Shown one piece after another: positions 22,301-36,791 of a stretch of DNA of 64,000 nt. The notes beneath the pieces are model-generated. The model saw nothing but the letters and a program-made list of their open reading frames with translations. It had not been told where the DNA came from and did no database searches. Source of the DNA: Sthenelais limicola (lineage: Eukaryota; Annelida; Polychaeta; Phyllodocida; Sigalionidae); the NCBI GenBank assembly GCA_942159475.1, contig OW804094.1:61066966-61130965 (forward strand). The letters run 5' to 3'. A program made the position numbers and the translations under genes. Each line of letters starts with the position of its first letter. Position 1 is the first letter of the stretch.

Positions 22301-24121
22301 AGAAACTACTGGGAGTGTCGGATTCGTAAAGAAGTGAAGACAAATCCTAAGTGGAAAGCTTTTTTGAAAAGCTACCTTCCATTGTTTTATTCCAAGCACC
22401 CGTCAAAAGTATCCGAAGAGGAGATTTTGAATGCAGTGCAATCCGAGGGGATATTTGGAATGGTAGAGGTCGATATTTCGGTCGATGACTCTGATGAAGC
22501 CAGGGCATACTTTGGTGAGATGTGTCCTTTATTTTGCACGACGAAAGTGCCTTACGAAGCGTTTGGCGAGCACATGCAAGCACACTGCGAGCGCTTTGAT
22601 ATTTCAAAGAAACCGCGAAAGTTACTGGTCTCTGGCATTCACGCCAAGCGACTATTGCTAGCCACTCCTTTGCTGAAGTGGTACTTGGATATGGGGTTGA
22701 AAGTGACGCATATTTACCAAGTGGTGGAGTTTTGCAAGGCCGCGTGCTTTAGCACGTTTGTGAACGAAGTGACGGAGGCTAGATTAAAAGGAGACAGTGA
22801 CCCTTCTCAAGCCATTATTGCAGACACAATGAAATTGCTCGGGAATTCCGCCTATGGGGGCTGCATTCTTAACAAGGAGAAACACAAATCTGTGATATAT
22901 TCCAACAACAAAAACACAGTGATGATGAAAGCGAACAGCCCCCTTTACCGTAAAATGACAGAACTTGGAGAAAATTACTTTGAGATCGAGATGGCGAAAC
23001 GGCGAATTGTGCTAGATCTTCCCATTTACTTGGGCTTTTTCATTTTGCAATACGCCAAGAAAAGAATGCTGGAATTTTACTACGGCTGTATTGATCATTA
23101 CCTTGGGAGAGGTAACTTTTCTTTGGGAGAGACAGACACTGACAGTCTCTATTTTGCGATAAGCACCAAAACATTGCAAGAATCTGTTCGCCCAGAGGTA
23201 AAAAAACAATTTTTGGATGAAATATACGATCGATGCTCCGATGATTTGGATCCCGTATGGTTTCCTCGAGAATGTTGCGATACTCACAGGAAAAGAGACA
23301 AGAGAAAACCAGGTGCCTTTAAACTGGAAGCTGAGGGTCAGGAGCTTCTTTGCTTATCGAGTAAAACCTACATTTTGAAAAATGAAGACAAGGTCAAGTT
23401 TAGCTCGAAGGGGATTAGTAAAAGAGGATTAGATAATGTCTTTGATCTGTACGCTTCGGTGTTGCAAACTGGCAAATCGAGATCAGCGGTGAATCGCAGT
23501 TTCAGAGCGAGGAATAACACCATTTACACCTACGAGCAAGCCCGCAATGGCTTTAGCTACTTTTACTGTAAACGTGAAGTTTTGCCCGATGGTGTATCGA
23601 CACGGTGTTTGGACATGGTGCTGTGTCCCTGGGGGGAGGACGGAACTTGCTGGTTTGACAAGTCAGATCCTTTATCTTTGGAGTACCCATGCACCTTGAG
23701 GTGGGGGGAGTACATGTTCGCCAACGCAGAGCAGCTGTATTCCTACCTTCTTTGTTTGTTTCACGGCGAAGAGCAAAAATTAAGAAAGGTTCTTTATTAC
23801 TCCAACGCCGAGTACCTTCGCGCTGTGTTGAAAGACATTCGAGTAAAAAGTGAGTGGTATGAGGAAATGGGGAAAGTAATGCGCCAGATCTGCTTACTTA
23901 AACTGAAAACAAACAGGCAAGTAAGAGAATTTCTCCAAAGCACTCAAAAGGCGCCTTTGGTTTACTGCTTGTCAAATGAGCGTATATGGTCATGCGGTTT
24001 GACTAAAAAAGTTGCCTCTTTCGTTGAGTCGAAACACCATGTCGGGAACAACTTTCTCGGAGCGATGTGGGAGGCTATAAGAAAAGATTACAACCACTTG
24101 CTGAAAATAGATTTGCCGTGA
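19365..24121 (+). CDS. polB: DNA polymerase B, copy 2, 5' part missing at gap
   Basis: Equals the last 4757 bp of exon 5 at 8734-13490. Exons 1-4 and the first bases of exon 5 are absent because the contig begins here. Confidence 0.9.
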
Positions 24122-24765
24122 TGAAGACTGTAGTGGATGTTCCGCAGGCCTTTTTCCAGACCCCAACAACTGTTTGTTTGAGTGGGTGCACTGGGTGTGG
24201 AAAATCCTTTTTTGTTAAAAGACTTTTAAAGAACAGATCGACCATGTTTAGCCAACCACCTGAAAGAGTGCTTTACTTTTACGGCATTTGGCAAGAGGCG
24301 TTTAATGATATGGCCTCCTCCTCCGACGTGGAATTTATTCAGGGTCTGCCCAATGACCTAATGAGCTATGCGGGTGGAAAGCCTGCTGTTTGGGTGATAG
24401 ATGATTTGATGCATGACGTAGTGAACAACAAGGAGGCAGAGCGATTGTTTACTCAAGGGAGCCACCACAAAAACCTGACTGTGATTTACTTGAGTCAAAA
24501 TGTATTCTGCCAAGGAAAATCGAGCAGAACTATCAATCTAAACACGCATTACAACGTGCTGTTTAAAAACCCTAGAGATGTATTACAAATATCGCGACTG
24601 GATGCTCAAATGGGTATGGGAGGACTTCTCCGCCAAGCGTACAAAGATGCGACCAGCAAGCCTTGGGGCTATTTAATCGTTGATCTGTCACCACGAAATC
24701 ATTCCGACTTGAAACTTTGGACTAGCGTCTTCCCTGGAGAGAACGCTGTGGTTTACATTGAATAA
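24121..24765 (+). CDS. Packaging ATPase, copy 2
   Basis: Same as 13490-14134. Confidence 0.9.
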   Translation: MKTVVDVPQAFFQTPTTVCLSGCTGCGKSFFVKRLLKNRSTMFSQPPERVLYFYGIWQEAFNDMASSSDVEFIQGLPNDLMSYAGGKPAVWVIDDLMHDVVNNKEAERLFTQGSHHKNLTVIYLSQNVFCQGKSSRTINLNTHYNVLFKNPRDVLQISRLDAQMGMGGLLRQAYKDATSKPWGYLIVDLSPRNHSDLKLWTSVFPGENAVVYIE

Positions 24766-24787
24766 TAATAATAATAATTAGCGCAAC

Positions 24788-25259
24788 ATGGCTCCCTTAC
24801 ACCCATCCATGGCTGACTATGAGAGCCGATTGGATAGTTTTAGGCATTGGATTCATCCTTTCCTATCCAAGTTTGCCTGTTGCAGGAACGGGTTCTTTTA
24901 CACAGGCGTTGGAGATTGGGTGCAGTGCTTTCATTGCGGGATCAAAATACACTCTTGGCGTGAGGATGACATCCCTGCCGTAGAGCACGCCTTCCATTCA
25001 CCTAAATGCGACCTGGCTAAAAGAAAACTTTTGGACGTTACTTACTCAGTGGAGACCATACTAAAGCTTGTTGGAAAAGTGAGCGAGTACAAGGCTCAAG
25101 TATCCCAACTTACGTCACGTGTAGAGGGCCTACAAAGAAGCGTAAACTTATCCCGACGCCATCACATTCACTGGGCACGTGAACCAAACAGCTTTGCTGC
25201 CTTTTCGCTAGATGAGTGTGACGGACCTGGTGGGAGGAAAATAGACGACGACAACAACG

Positions 25260-25291
<32 letters not shown>

Positions 25292-25324
25292 CTGGGCTTT
25301 AACTTGAGTCATGTCACTATCTAA
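24788..25324 (+). CDS. BIR-domain protein, copy 2
   Basis: Same as 14157-14693. Confidence 0.87.
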
Positions 25325-25625
25325 GGAAGGAGCATTTTTATCATTGTTTCTTTCGACTCCAAGCAAAATTCAGGCTGAGACATTACTTTCCACCGCCACA
25401 AATGAGCAAGTAAAAATGATAAGTGAAATAGCATGGAACCTACTCCATTTACCCTTGAGTCCAAAAGCTAAAAGGGAAGTACAAAAAAACAAAAGGCTAC
25501 TCCAAAAAATTGGTGATAAAAATAAAAGCGTAAAGGTGAGAGCCCAATTGATCGACAAGAACCAAGGAAGGATAATTGACACTTTTCACTTGGTAAAAGA
25601 GCAACTTTTAAGCCTTACTACATGA
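25311..25625 (+). CDS. LSPKxKR small protein, copy 2
   Basis: Same as 14680-14994. Confidence 0.74.
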   Translation: MSLSKEGAFLSLFLSTPSKIQAETLLSTATNEQVKMISEIAWNLLHLPLSPKAKREVQKNKRLLQKIGDKNKSVKVRAQLIDKNQGRIIDTFHLVKEQLLSLTT

Positions 25626-26053
25626 TGAGGAAAATGGTCCTTATCCCATTTGAGCGCTACACTTCCATTCAGAATGGTATGGGGGAAGGAGCTGCTGCTG
25701 CCGCTGCTGCGACACTTACCCCTTCCGGCAGTGATCATGGCGCCTTTCCTAGTTTCAACGCTTCTGAGCCCGGCAATGATGCTCCTGCTCCTGCTTTTGC
25801 TGCTCCTTCTTCTAAGTCTGATGATGCTCCTTTTCCTAAGCCTGCTCCTTCTCCTAAGCCGGCTCCCCCCGCTCCTTCTCCCGAGACTACAAATGCACGA
25901 GCTGCGCCTAAAACCTCACCCAAAAAAAACAAAAAAAGACTTGAACGCAGTGGGAGCAAGCGAGTTCCACCACCACCAGGCATTCCCGTCCAAGGTCAAA
26001 AGAGAAAAATCGAGCCTGATTGGAAAGCATTATGGCAACCGAGAGGTTTCTGA
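25622..26053 (+). CDS. Ala/Pro-rich protein, copy 2
   Basis: Same as 14991-15422. Confidence 0.69.
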   Translation: MMRKMVLIPFERYTSIQNGMGEGAAAAAAATLTPSGSDHGAFPSFNASEPGNDAPAPAFAAPSSKSDDAPFPKPAPSPKPAPPAPSPETTNARAAPKTSPKKNKKRLERSGSKRVPPPPGIPVQGQKRKIEPDWKALWQPRGF

Positions 26054-27147
26054 AAAAGATTTACTATGATCCTTCTCACCCAGCTGGATTTGGAACGGCG
26101 CGGCAATTGTACAAAGAAGCCAAAACTAAAGGAATAAAGTTTGATGATGTGGAAAAATTTTTGGAGGGTGAGGAAACGTATACTATATACAACGAATCCC
26201 CTGCACCCAAGCGCAAATTACGCGTTGTAGCAGCCAAAAAAAAATATCAGTTCGATGCTGATAGCGCCCATTTGGTCAAACTGCGTGATAGCAACGATTC
26301 CTACCGATATTTTCTTGTAGCCATTGATGTCTTTACAAGGTATGGCTACACTCACCCTTTAAAAACCCTAAAGGGGGTGGAAATGGTCGCAGCATTGAGA
26401 ACCATATTTAGAAAAGGAAAACCTGATGTGTTTCGCTCTGATGGAGGCCCGGAATTTGACAATAAATGGGTGCACAATTACTTTAAGGAAGTGGGTGTAA
26501 AACAGGTGATTACTCGCAACAAGACCCAAGCATCGCTAGCAGAAAGGCTTATAGCTACGATTAAGCACAAATTGACAAAATATATGTATCACAAGCAAAC
26601 CCACCGTTGGATCGACGTATTACCTCTAGCCACGAAAGCTTACAATCTATCGAGACACCGGATAATTAAGCGCTCTCCCAGCGATGCCTTAACAAGCTCA
26701 AACGTTGATTTATGGGATGCTCAGTACGGTCCGAGAAAGAAAAAGAGAAGGAAAGTGAGTAAATACGCGCCTCCGTTTAAATCCATATTTAAATTTGAGG
26801 TGGGGGACACGGTGAGAATTTCAAAATGGAGGCACGCCTTTAGTCGAAAATACGACGAAAAATACACCCATGAGCTCTTTATAATCACATCCCGTCAAGC
26901 AAAGCAGGCCATTCCTCAATACACCTTAAAGGATTGGAACAACAAGGAAATAGACGGGCGTTTTTTCGAGCACGAGCTTCAGAAAGTCCGTGTGAGTCAA
27001 GACACACTCTATAAAGTGGAGAAGGTCATTCAAAAGAAGAAACTCAAGGGAAAGGCAGGTTTCATAGTGAAGTGGCATCACTGGCCGTCCTCCTTCAATA
27101 GCTGGGTGTCTGAAAAGGACTTGAAAAATATCAACGAGGCGCAATAA
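26032..27147 (+). CDS. int: Integrase with chromodomain, copy 2
   Basis: Same as 15401-16516. Confidence 0.92.
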   Translation: MATERFLKKIYYDPSHPAGFGTARQLYKEAKTKGIKFDDVEKFLEGEETYTIYNESPAPKRKLRVVAAKKKYQFDADSAHLVKLRDSNDSYRYFLVAIDVFTRYGYTHPLKTLKGVEMVAALRTIFRKGKPDVFRSDGGPEFDNKWVHNYFKEVGVKQVITRNKTQASLAERLIATIKHKLTKYMYHKQTHRWIDVLPLATKAYNLSRHRIIKRSPSDALTSSNVDLWDAQYGPRKKKRRKVSKYAPPFKSIFKFEVGDTVRISKWRHAFSRKYDEKYTHELFIITSRQAKQAIPQYTLKDWNNKEIDGRFFEHELQKVRVSQDTLYKVEKVIQKKKLKGKAGFIVKWHHWPSSFNSWVSEKDLKNINEAQ

Positions 27148-27545
27148 TGTATTTATTTTTGTCCTCAAACGACTCAAAAAATGAAGTTCCAGGTAACTCG
27201 ATCTGGGACTTTACAGTAGAACTTAGGAGTACAACCAATTTCCAGGAGAAAGCATGGGAGTGTGCGTTGATGGAATTGTACATAAAGGGAGTGGAAACAT
27301 TAAAAGAAGAGCTATTTGTATACTGCAGCCTGTTGGAGTACAGCTCATTGTCTCAGGACCGCTTTCGAAACCTGCTCAAAATCGTTAATACCCCCGGTGA
27401 AATAGCTTTACCCTTTTACATGCCCGTTAAACCTGAGAGCACGTGTGATAAGATTCGGATATATATAAAAACAGCAAGTGGAGCAGTTCCCTCATTTGAT
27501 ACGGATGAAGTGAGGTGCACGCTTGAATTGAAAGTGTTAGAATGA
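27147..27545 (+). CDS. Candidate minor capsid protein, copy 2
   Basis: Same as 16516-16914. Confidence 0.69.
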   Translation: MYLFLSSNDSKNEVPGNSIWDFTVELRSTTNFQEKAWECALMELYIKGVETLKEELFVYCSLLEYSSLSQDRFRNLLKIVNTPGEIALPFYMPVKPESTCDKIRIYIKTASGAVPSFDTDEVRCTLELKVLE

Positions 27546-27871
27546 GCTTTGTGAGCTACCTACCCGAAAAAGACAAGTGGGAAAATATTAGCAAAACAAA
27601 AAAGTCATTTGGAAAAGGAGCAGGAGGCATTGTAGAGGTTAATTCATCGGAGCAGGAAGTTTTGGAGCGAGCCAAAGCTGCTTTATTAGAGGAGAAGAAA
27701 AACATGAAGCCTCATTCATCACATAGAAGGGGTACTGTTCGCAAGACGAAAAAGCAACCTCGTAAAAGAACGAAGGGCGTCCAAAAAAAGAGAAAAAAGA
27801 TCCCGAAAAAACGAGTAACCAAAAAAAGAGCAACCAAAAAAACTTCTGGGAAACGAAAATTTAGACGATAA
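27542..27871 (+). CDS. Basic core-like protein, copy 2
   Basis: Same as 16911-17240. Confidence 0.77.
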   Translation: MSFVSYLPEKDKWENISKTKKSFGKGAGGIVEVNSSEQEVLERAKAALLEEKKNMKPHSSHRRGTVRKTKKQPRKRTKGVQKKRKKIPKKRVTKKRATKKTSGKRKFRR

Positions 27872-27897
27872 TATTAATAATAATAATAATAATAATA

Positions 27898-29358
27898 ATG
27901 TCGGCCTCCACATACATATTGAGCAATGCTGATGAGGGAATGACTAAGCGCATGGATATTTTTAATCTGCCTGAGGTCGACACTTCTGTTAGAGAGGTGG
28001 ACATAGTTGAATTTAAACCCACGAGCGTCATATCGGGAGACTCACCCATTTCCTTCCATGTTCCAAACACCTCTGGTGACTCAATAGACCTACAAAAAAT
28101 AAGGATAGCTGCAACGTTGGAAATTCACGACTCCGCAGGCAATGTCATAAAACCAACCGTTGACGATGTTACCTTGGTCAACAATGCTTCGGTGTCCATG
28201 TTTTCTAGACTGGACATTGCTCTCCAGCAAACTCAAGTCAACTCATCCCTTTCGACTAACTGGGCCTATAAATCTTACATTGACAGGCTTTTGAGCTATG
28301 GCCTTTCGGATACTATGAACTGGTTCTCGGCCACTGGCTTCACAAAAGATTTAGCAGGGAGCTTGGATGATCATATATCATTAGAAGCTTTGAATTCGGG
28401 TTTGACCGAGCGCCACTCTTGGACGGCCGGGGGAAAATCGGTTCAATTGCTCACGTCCCTATGCAGTGACATTACTGAGCAGGAAAGATTGCTCGTCAAC
28501 GGTGTTCCTATCAATATTACTCTGTATCAATCGACAGACGCCTTTAGGTTGCTTTACGATCCCAGCGCTCAAACGTATTCACTGACTCCTAAAAAGGCTC
28601 CTGCTCAAAAGTCAAAAAAGACCAAGACGGGTGAGAGTGGAGGAGGAGGAGGGGATGGTTCTACTTCTCCCACAACACCTCCCCCAACACCCCCACCCCC
28701 AGCAAAACCCAAAAGCTATTCGCTTCACATCAAGGACATTACTCTCCTTGTGCCTTTTGTTAAAGTGAACGAGGGTCTATTGCAAGTCCAAAGTAAGCGG
28801 ATTGAAAAGTCACCTGCTCTCTACCCCATCAATCGCTCCGAGATCCGAACATTCAACATCCCAGCTGGTAACCTGTCCTTTTCTGAAAGTCACTTGTTTG
28901 GTGATTTGGTACCCGGAGAGTTGATTGTGGGATTTGTGTCTGGAAAGGCATTTTACGGAGACCCAACACGAAACCCGTTTAATTTCCAATCATTTAATTT
29001 ATCTCGCATCAGTTTTGAGGTGAATGGTAAATCGGTGCCGGGACAGCCACTGGAGTTGGACTTTAAGAACAAACAAGTGACACGGGCCTACGCGCAAATT
29101 TTTGAGAGTCGCGATCCCTCTCAACACGAGAAGCCTAATCTGACCTTGTCTGATTTCTTAGGAGGCTATACTCTTTATGTGTTTAATATAAAACACTTTA
29201 GAGGAGAGCCTCTCCTTTCCACAATTAACCGTGGCAACACACGCTTGGCGGTGTCCTTCTCGGAGAAGCTAACAGAACCAGTCTCGTGCATTGTCTATGG
29301 AAAGTCGCCAGCTCTGGTCAAAATCGACTCGACTCGACAGGTCTATTACGAAAGCTAA
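27898..29358 (+). CDS. Major capsid protein, copy 2
   Basis: Same as 17267-18727. Confidence 0.89.
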   Translation: MSASTYILSNADEGMTKRMDIFNLPEVDTSVREVDIVEFKPTSVISGDSPISFHVPNTSGDSIDLQKIRIAATLEIHDSAGNVIKPTVDDVTLVNNASVSMFSRLDIALQQTQVNSSLSTNWAYKSYIDRLLSYGLSDTMNWFSATGFTKDLAGSLDDHISLEALNSGLTERHSWTAGGKSVQLLTSLCSDITEQERLLVNGVPINITLYQSTDAFRLLYDPSAQTYSLTPKKAPAQKSKKTKTGESGGGGGDGSTSPTTPPPTPPPPAKPKSYSLHIKDITLLVPFVKVNEGLLQVQSKRIEKSPALYPINRSEIRTFNIPAGNLSFSESHLFGDLVPGELIVGFVSGKAFYGDPTRNPFNFQSFNLSRISFEVNGKSVPGQPLELDFKNKQVTRAYAQIFESRDPSQHEKPNLTLSDFLGGYTLYVFNIKHFRGEPLLSTINRGNTRLAVSFSEKLTEPVSCIVYGKSPALVKIDSTRQVYYES

Positions 29359-29361
29359 AAC

Positions 29362-29838
29362 ATGGACCAAAGCAAGGGAATGAGTTCTTTAGACATAGAT
29401 CAATGTTTAAAATCAGTCAAAGGCTACCAAGGCGCAATGTCTTTTGAGGAGTTACCATTTGGAAAAATGCTAACCGGAGAAAGGTTTTATGTTGTTAATA
29501 CAGCTAGACTGTCATTGTCACAAAATGTTATTGGACACTGGACTGTTATATATATTTCAAAGAATAATACTTTTGTAGAGTTTTTTGACTCGATGGGTAA
29601 AGATCCGGGTTATTACCACCGGGAAATGTTACAATTCTGTATAGACAATGGCGAGAAATACAAGTACAGCTCTAAAAAGCTTCAATGTAGTGATTCTGCC
29701 CTTTGTGGACAGTTTTCGACGGTGTACTGCTTTTTAAAAAGCAAAGAAAATATGTCAATTGAAAAGTTTATCGCGTTGTTTACTGAAGACTGTAAACAGA
29801 ATGAAAAAAAGATTGAATTTTGGAATAAATGCAGTTAA
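29362..29838 (+). CDS. Adenovirus-type cysteine protease, 158 aa, complete
   Basis: Ulp1-fold (adenain-like) protease that would mature the capsid proteins. The catalytic set is visible: H59 in GHWTVIYI, D76 in EFFDSMG, Q108 in LQCSD (oxyanion hole) and C115 in LCGQFS. The length is short but normal for Polinton proteases. It begins 3 bp after the capsid stop and ends 38 bp before the convergent (-) membrane protein gene. Bases from 29796 on exist only in this copy. Confidence 0.93.
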   Translation: MDQSKGMSSLDIDQCLKSVKGYQGAMSFEELPFGKMLTGERFYVVNTARLSLSQNVIGHWTVIYISKNNTFVEFFDSMGKDPGYYHREMLQFCIDNGEKYKYSSKKLQCSDSALCGQFSTVYCFLKSKENMSIEKFIALFTEDCKQNEKKIEFWNKCS

Positions 29839-29876
29839 AACATATAACCTTTTGTTTTCGTTGTTACTTACCCTTG

Positions 29877-30836
29877 TTACAAAGACGTTTCGTTGTCTTT
29901 TTCATACAAGACAACCTCCTCGGAAGGGGAGTATCGGACGTTAAAAAAAAGGGGGGTGGAAGGGATATTGCTATTTATAGATCTTCTTTTTTTCCTCCAA
30001 ATTAAAACGCCTGCGATAATTATAATGATAATGATAATGATTAAAATAGAGCCAGAGGTCATTCCCACAATAAAATTGGTATTATTAGGTAATGGTTTGT
30101 CGTGAGGGAGTGGAGTTGTAATATTTTCTGAGGAATTGGTGGGTGTTGATGAAGGGAAAATGGCGGTGGATGACGAGGAGGAGGAGGAGGAGGAGGAGGA
30201 GGAGGAGGAGGATTGCTCAGCTGTGGTTGATGGTCTTGTCCATGGTGGTGTGGTTAATGGACTGGTTGTAGAAGGTTCAGTGGGCGGAAGGCTGGTGGTA
30301 GTTGTTGTTGTTGTTGTTGTTGTTGCCCTTGACGTTGCCCTTGTTGTTGTTGCCCTTGTCGTTGTTGTTGCCCTTGTCGTTGTTGTCGTTGCAGGCATGG
30401 AAGAAGAAGAAGAAGAAGAAGAAGAAGAGGAGGAGGAGGAGGAGGATGATGACGAAGGAGGAGGAGGAGGAGAAGATATAATAATACAATCAGTTATAAT
30501 TTCATAATCCATCGGTGGTGGTGGGAGAGAAGAACAATTAAAGTCTATTCTAGACTCGCTGAGATCCAAAATTCTTATATTCTTGTAATCACTGGCAAAT
30601 TTCTCTTCAAAATTTATAATGCGGCATTTGCGGAATATAAACTCCTCCATCCCACCTGCAAATTTACATTCTGCGAGTGGGTTTATATCCCCAATACACT
30701 CAACTCTCCTTTGGAAACACTCGCAAAAGCGCTCAAGTTCACACTTACGTCCGCCACAAAAATAGAATGTGTCAAATTGTCCAAGAACACAATGGAGAAA
30801 TAAAAACAGATATATGATGCAACGTGCCGTCTTCAT
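29877..30836 (-). CDS. Type I membrane mucin-like protein with LRR-like head, 319 aa
   Basis: Signal peptide at about 1-19 (IIYLFLFLHCVLG). The ectodomain is Cys-rich (CGGRKCELERFCECF, C-x-C-x6-V-E-C), followed by a leucine-rich-repeat-like stretch (NIRILDLSESRIDF). Then comes a long Ser/Thr/Pro stalk (about 105-240) with poly-Ser from AGG/GGA runs and Thr-rich repeats, likely O-glycosylated, with N-x-S/T sites near NSSENIT and NNTNF. One membrane span lies at about 255-280 (ILIIIIIIIIIAGVLIW). A 39-residue tail starts RKKRR. It is convergent with the protease and divergent from the spliced membrane protein at 32132, which has the same plan. A cell-attachment or envelope role is a guess. Confidence 0.8.
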   Translation of the reverse strand: MKTARCIIYLFLFLHCVLGQFDTFYFCGGRKCELERFCECFQRRVECIGDINPLAECKFAGGMEEFIFRKCRIINFEEKFASDYKNIRILDLSESRIDFNCSSLPPPPMDYEIITDCIIISSPPPPPSSSSSSSSSSSSSSSSSSSMPATTTTTRATTTTRATTTRATSRATTTTTTTTTTSLPPTEPSTTSPLTTPPWTRPSTTAEQSSSSSSSSSSSSSSSTAIFPSSTPTNSSENITTPLPHDKPLPNNTNFIVGMTSGSILIIIIIIIIIAGVLIWRKKRRSINSNIPSTPLFFNVRYSPSEEVVLYEKDNETSL

Positions 30837-32131
30837 GGTTATTTTTCTGATTTGATGTTGTTGTTCGTGTTGTTCTTATTATTCAATAGACTTTCAAAAC
30901 ACTCATACTAACATTTTATATGACAATGCAGACCTACACAATCTACTTATCGATCGATAGTTTAAACTTACCCTTACATCAGCTAAAAACTACTCCATCA
31001 AACCCATTTTGAATCTTTCTATTGTCTAAGACATTTAACGTCAATCAATCCTAATCAATCCTAATCAATGAAACAAAGCAAAAATACTTGACCGATATCA
31101 AAAGGTTCCTTCTACGCTGGGCAAAGGGTAGTCGCCACGACCGCTGCCATTTTGCATAAGCTGCCGCCATTTTGTTAGACCCCGCACGGTAGTCCACATC
31201 GCAGTCCTTTGTCGCGGTGAAAATAAGCTTAAGCCGACATCCTTTCCCCTCTCCTTTGAAGGCTATTTGCTGTGATATTGACTCACAAGAGATAATCTGT
31301 GCTCTTGTTTAACTTTGGGGGAAAGCAACAAACAAAATTTCTTGTTACAACGTCCCCACATGCTGTAATGGCCGCCGAGATGAAAGCTGATACGGGGCGA
31401 AAGGTGTTTATAAATGGGTATTTTCATATTTAGACCCCTCATCGGAGGGAAAAGACGCGGACAAATACATATTGATTTTATAAGACGGCATAAAGCCCTT
31501 ATTTAATACGTATTAAGTCTTTAGTTAAATCAAATCTATTTGGTCGTTACTGCGTAGCAGCTCCCCTGTTGTTCCCTGGTGGCGCTTTTTGTAACAACTA
31601 TCCCTCCCGCGCTACACTGTGGCTTTTCATTTCTACTGTTGCGTAGGGTCATAGACTGTCTATACAGGCAAAATACACGTCTGAAATGCACCCTTTTATA
31701 AAGCAAATTGGTAGAAAATAGGTATTGATAAATGAAAAGCATTTCAAAGAGATAAATAAAGACGCAATGGACTTTGTTATCCGTCTCGGTATAAATCCGG
31801 TAATCAGCCATGACCTCGTATGGTGCGATTTGCTTGAATGCAAGTTTAAACGTCTTGAGATAAAAAATCACGATAGCATTATGAAAAATCAATAAGGTTG
31901 TCAATCAAATAGATTTAGGCTCAAAGGTAAAATTATGACTACAATTTTAATGTAAGGTCTAATGTTTACATATCGAGGTCAGTGTTGTGCAGGACTGCAT
32001 TCCTCCCTTAGCGCCAAAATACCATATCGCACCATCGCCATATACCACCCTCGCCTCATCATCACCATAGATCACCGCCATTTTTCGCCATTATTTTTTT
32101 TCTCGGGCTCATCAGATCATCAGCTTAAGGA
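30837..32131. promoter_or_regulatory. Shared upstream region of the two membrane protein genes
   Basis: 1.3 kb between two divergent start codons. It has no convincing gene; a (-) frame at 31536-31904 shows no domain. GCCATTTT-type motifs recur near 31148-31175 and 32078-32093. A short repeat CAATCAATCCTAAT occurs at about 31043-31068. It presumably holds both promoters. Confidence 0.4.
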
Positions 32132-36102
<3,971 letters not shown>

Positions 36103-36791
36103 AAGGTCTGTTCTCGAGTTTGTACGCAATATACACATAACGCAATAATTCTTTTTTCAAAATTTTATTCAACAAGCATAAGCATTCCAACACGATTCTT
36201 TTTGTTCCTTAGCTTTTTGTCATATTATTAAAATTCAAAATTATCGTAAGTTATCACTCGACCTCGTCCTTCTTCTACTCTTCTACAATTCAATTTTTTC
36301 AATTTTTCACGGAGTGCCGACCTCCCAGGTCAATTATAGTTAGACTCATAACTAGCATAAGATATTTATTCTGACAGTTTTACAACTTGTATTTTGCAGT
36401 ACATATATTTATTCTGCAGCAGTATATATTATTCTAAGTATTCTAAGTATTCTAAGTATTATGAATGTTATTCATGTGATATTTTGTTACTTGTTGCGCA
36501 TACAGTGTTATAGCCAACTTATTAGTCTACTTATACATTTATATATATTATATGTATTATGAGTGACAACCTCCCAGGTTATAAAAATATAACATTTCTT
36601 TTACGTATAGAGTGCTATACAGTGCTTAACTTTTTAGTCTACAGTCTTTTACAGTTTTAGAGTCTATAGTTGGAGTGACGACCTCCCAGGTCATGGATAG
36701 TTTAAAAAGCAGGACTTTGTCTCAAGCTCTCCATCTCATAAATAAAAGTTCATTATCAAAATATATATATATATATTGGTGTTTAATTGCC
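36103..36791. repeat. Convergent spacer with three copies of GAGTG..ACCTCCCAGGT
   Basis: No gene. The 19-mer GAGTG(C/A)C(G/A)ACCTCCCAGGT occurs at 36312-36330, 36561-36579 and 36673-36691. Its end ACCTCCCAGGT is a palindrome with a 3-base centre. TTAGTCTAC also recurs (36522, 36629). The rest is AT-rich. It lies between the 3' ends of convergent genes. Confidence 0.65.

Larger units (their letters stand above)
19365..29795 (+). repeat. 10,431-bp block, copy 2 (unmerged contig overlap)
   Basis: Starts exactly at the gap with GCGAAAAGCC, as at 8734, and stays equal to copy 1 to GACTGTAA, where copy 1 hits the gap. Beyond it the sequence is unique. A dovetail overlap of two contigs explains both limits. 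Confidence 0.95.

Noticed and set aside
18731..24121. One 1796-residue frame running from the protease through the N gap into polymerase
   Set aside because: It exists only because Ns are translated as unknown residues between two contig ends; each half is a known separate gene.
31536..31904. 122-residue (-) frame between the two membrane protein genes
   Set aside because: No signal, domain or conserved partner; probably chance in a promoter region.
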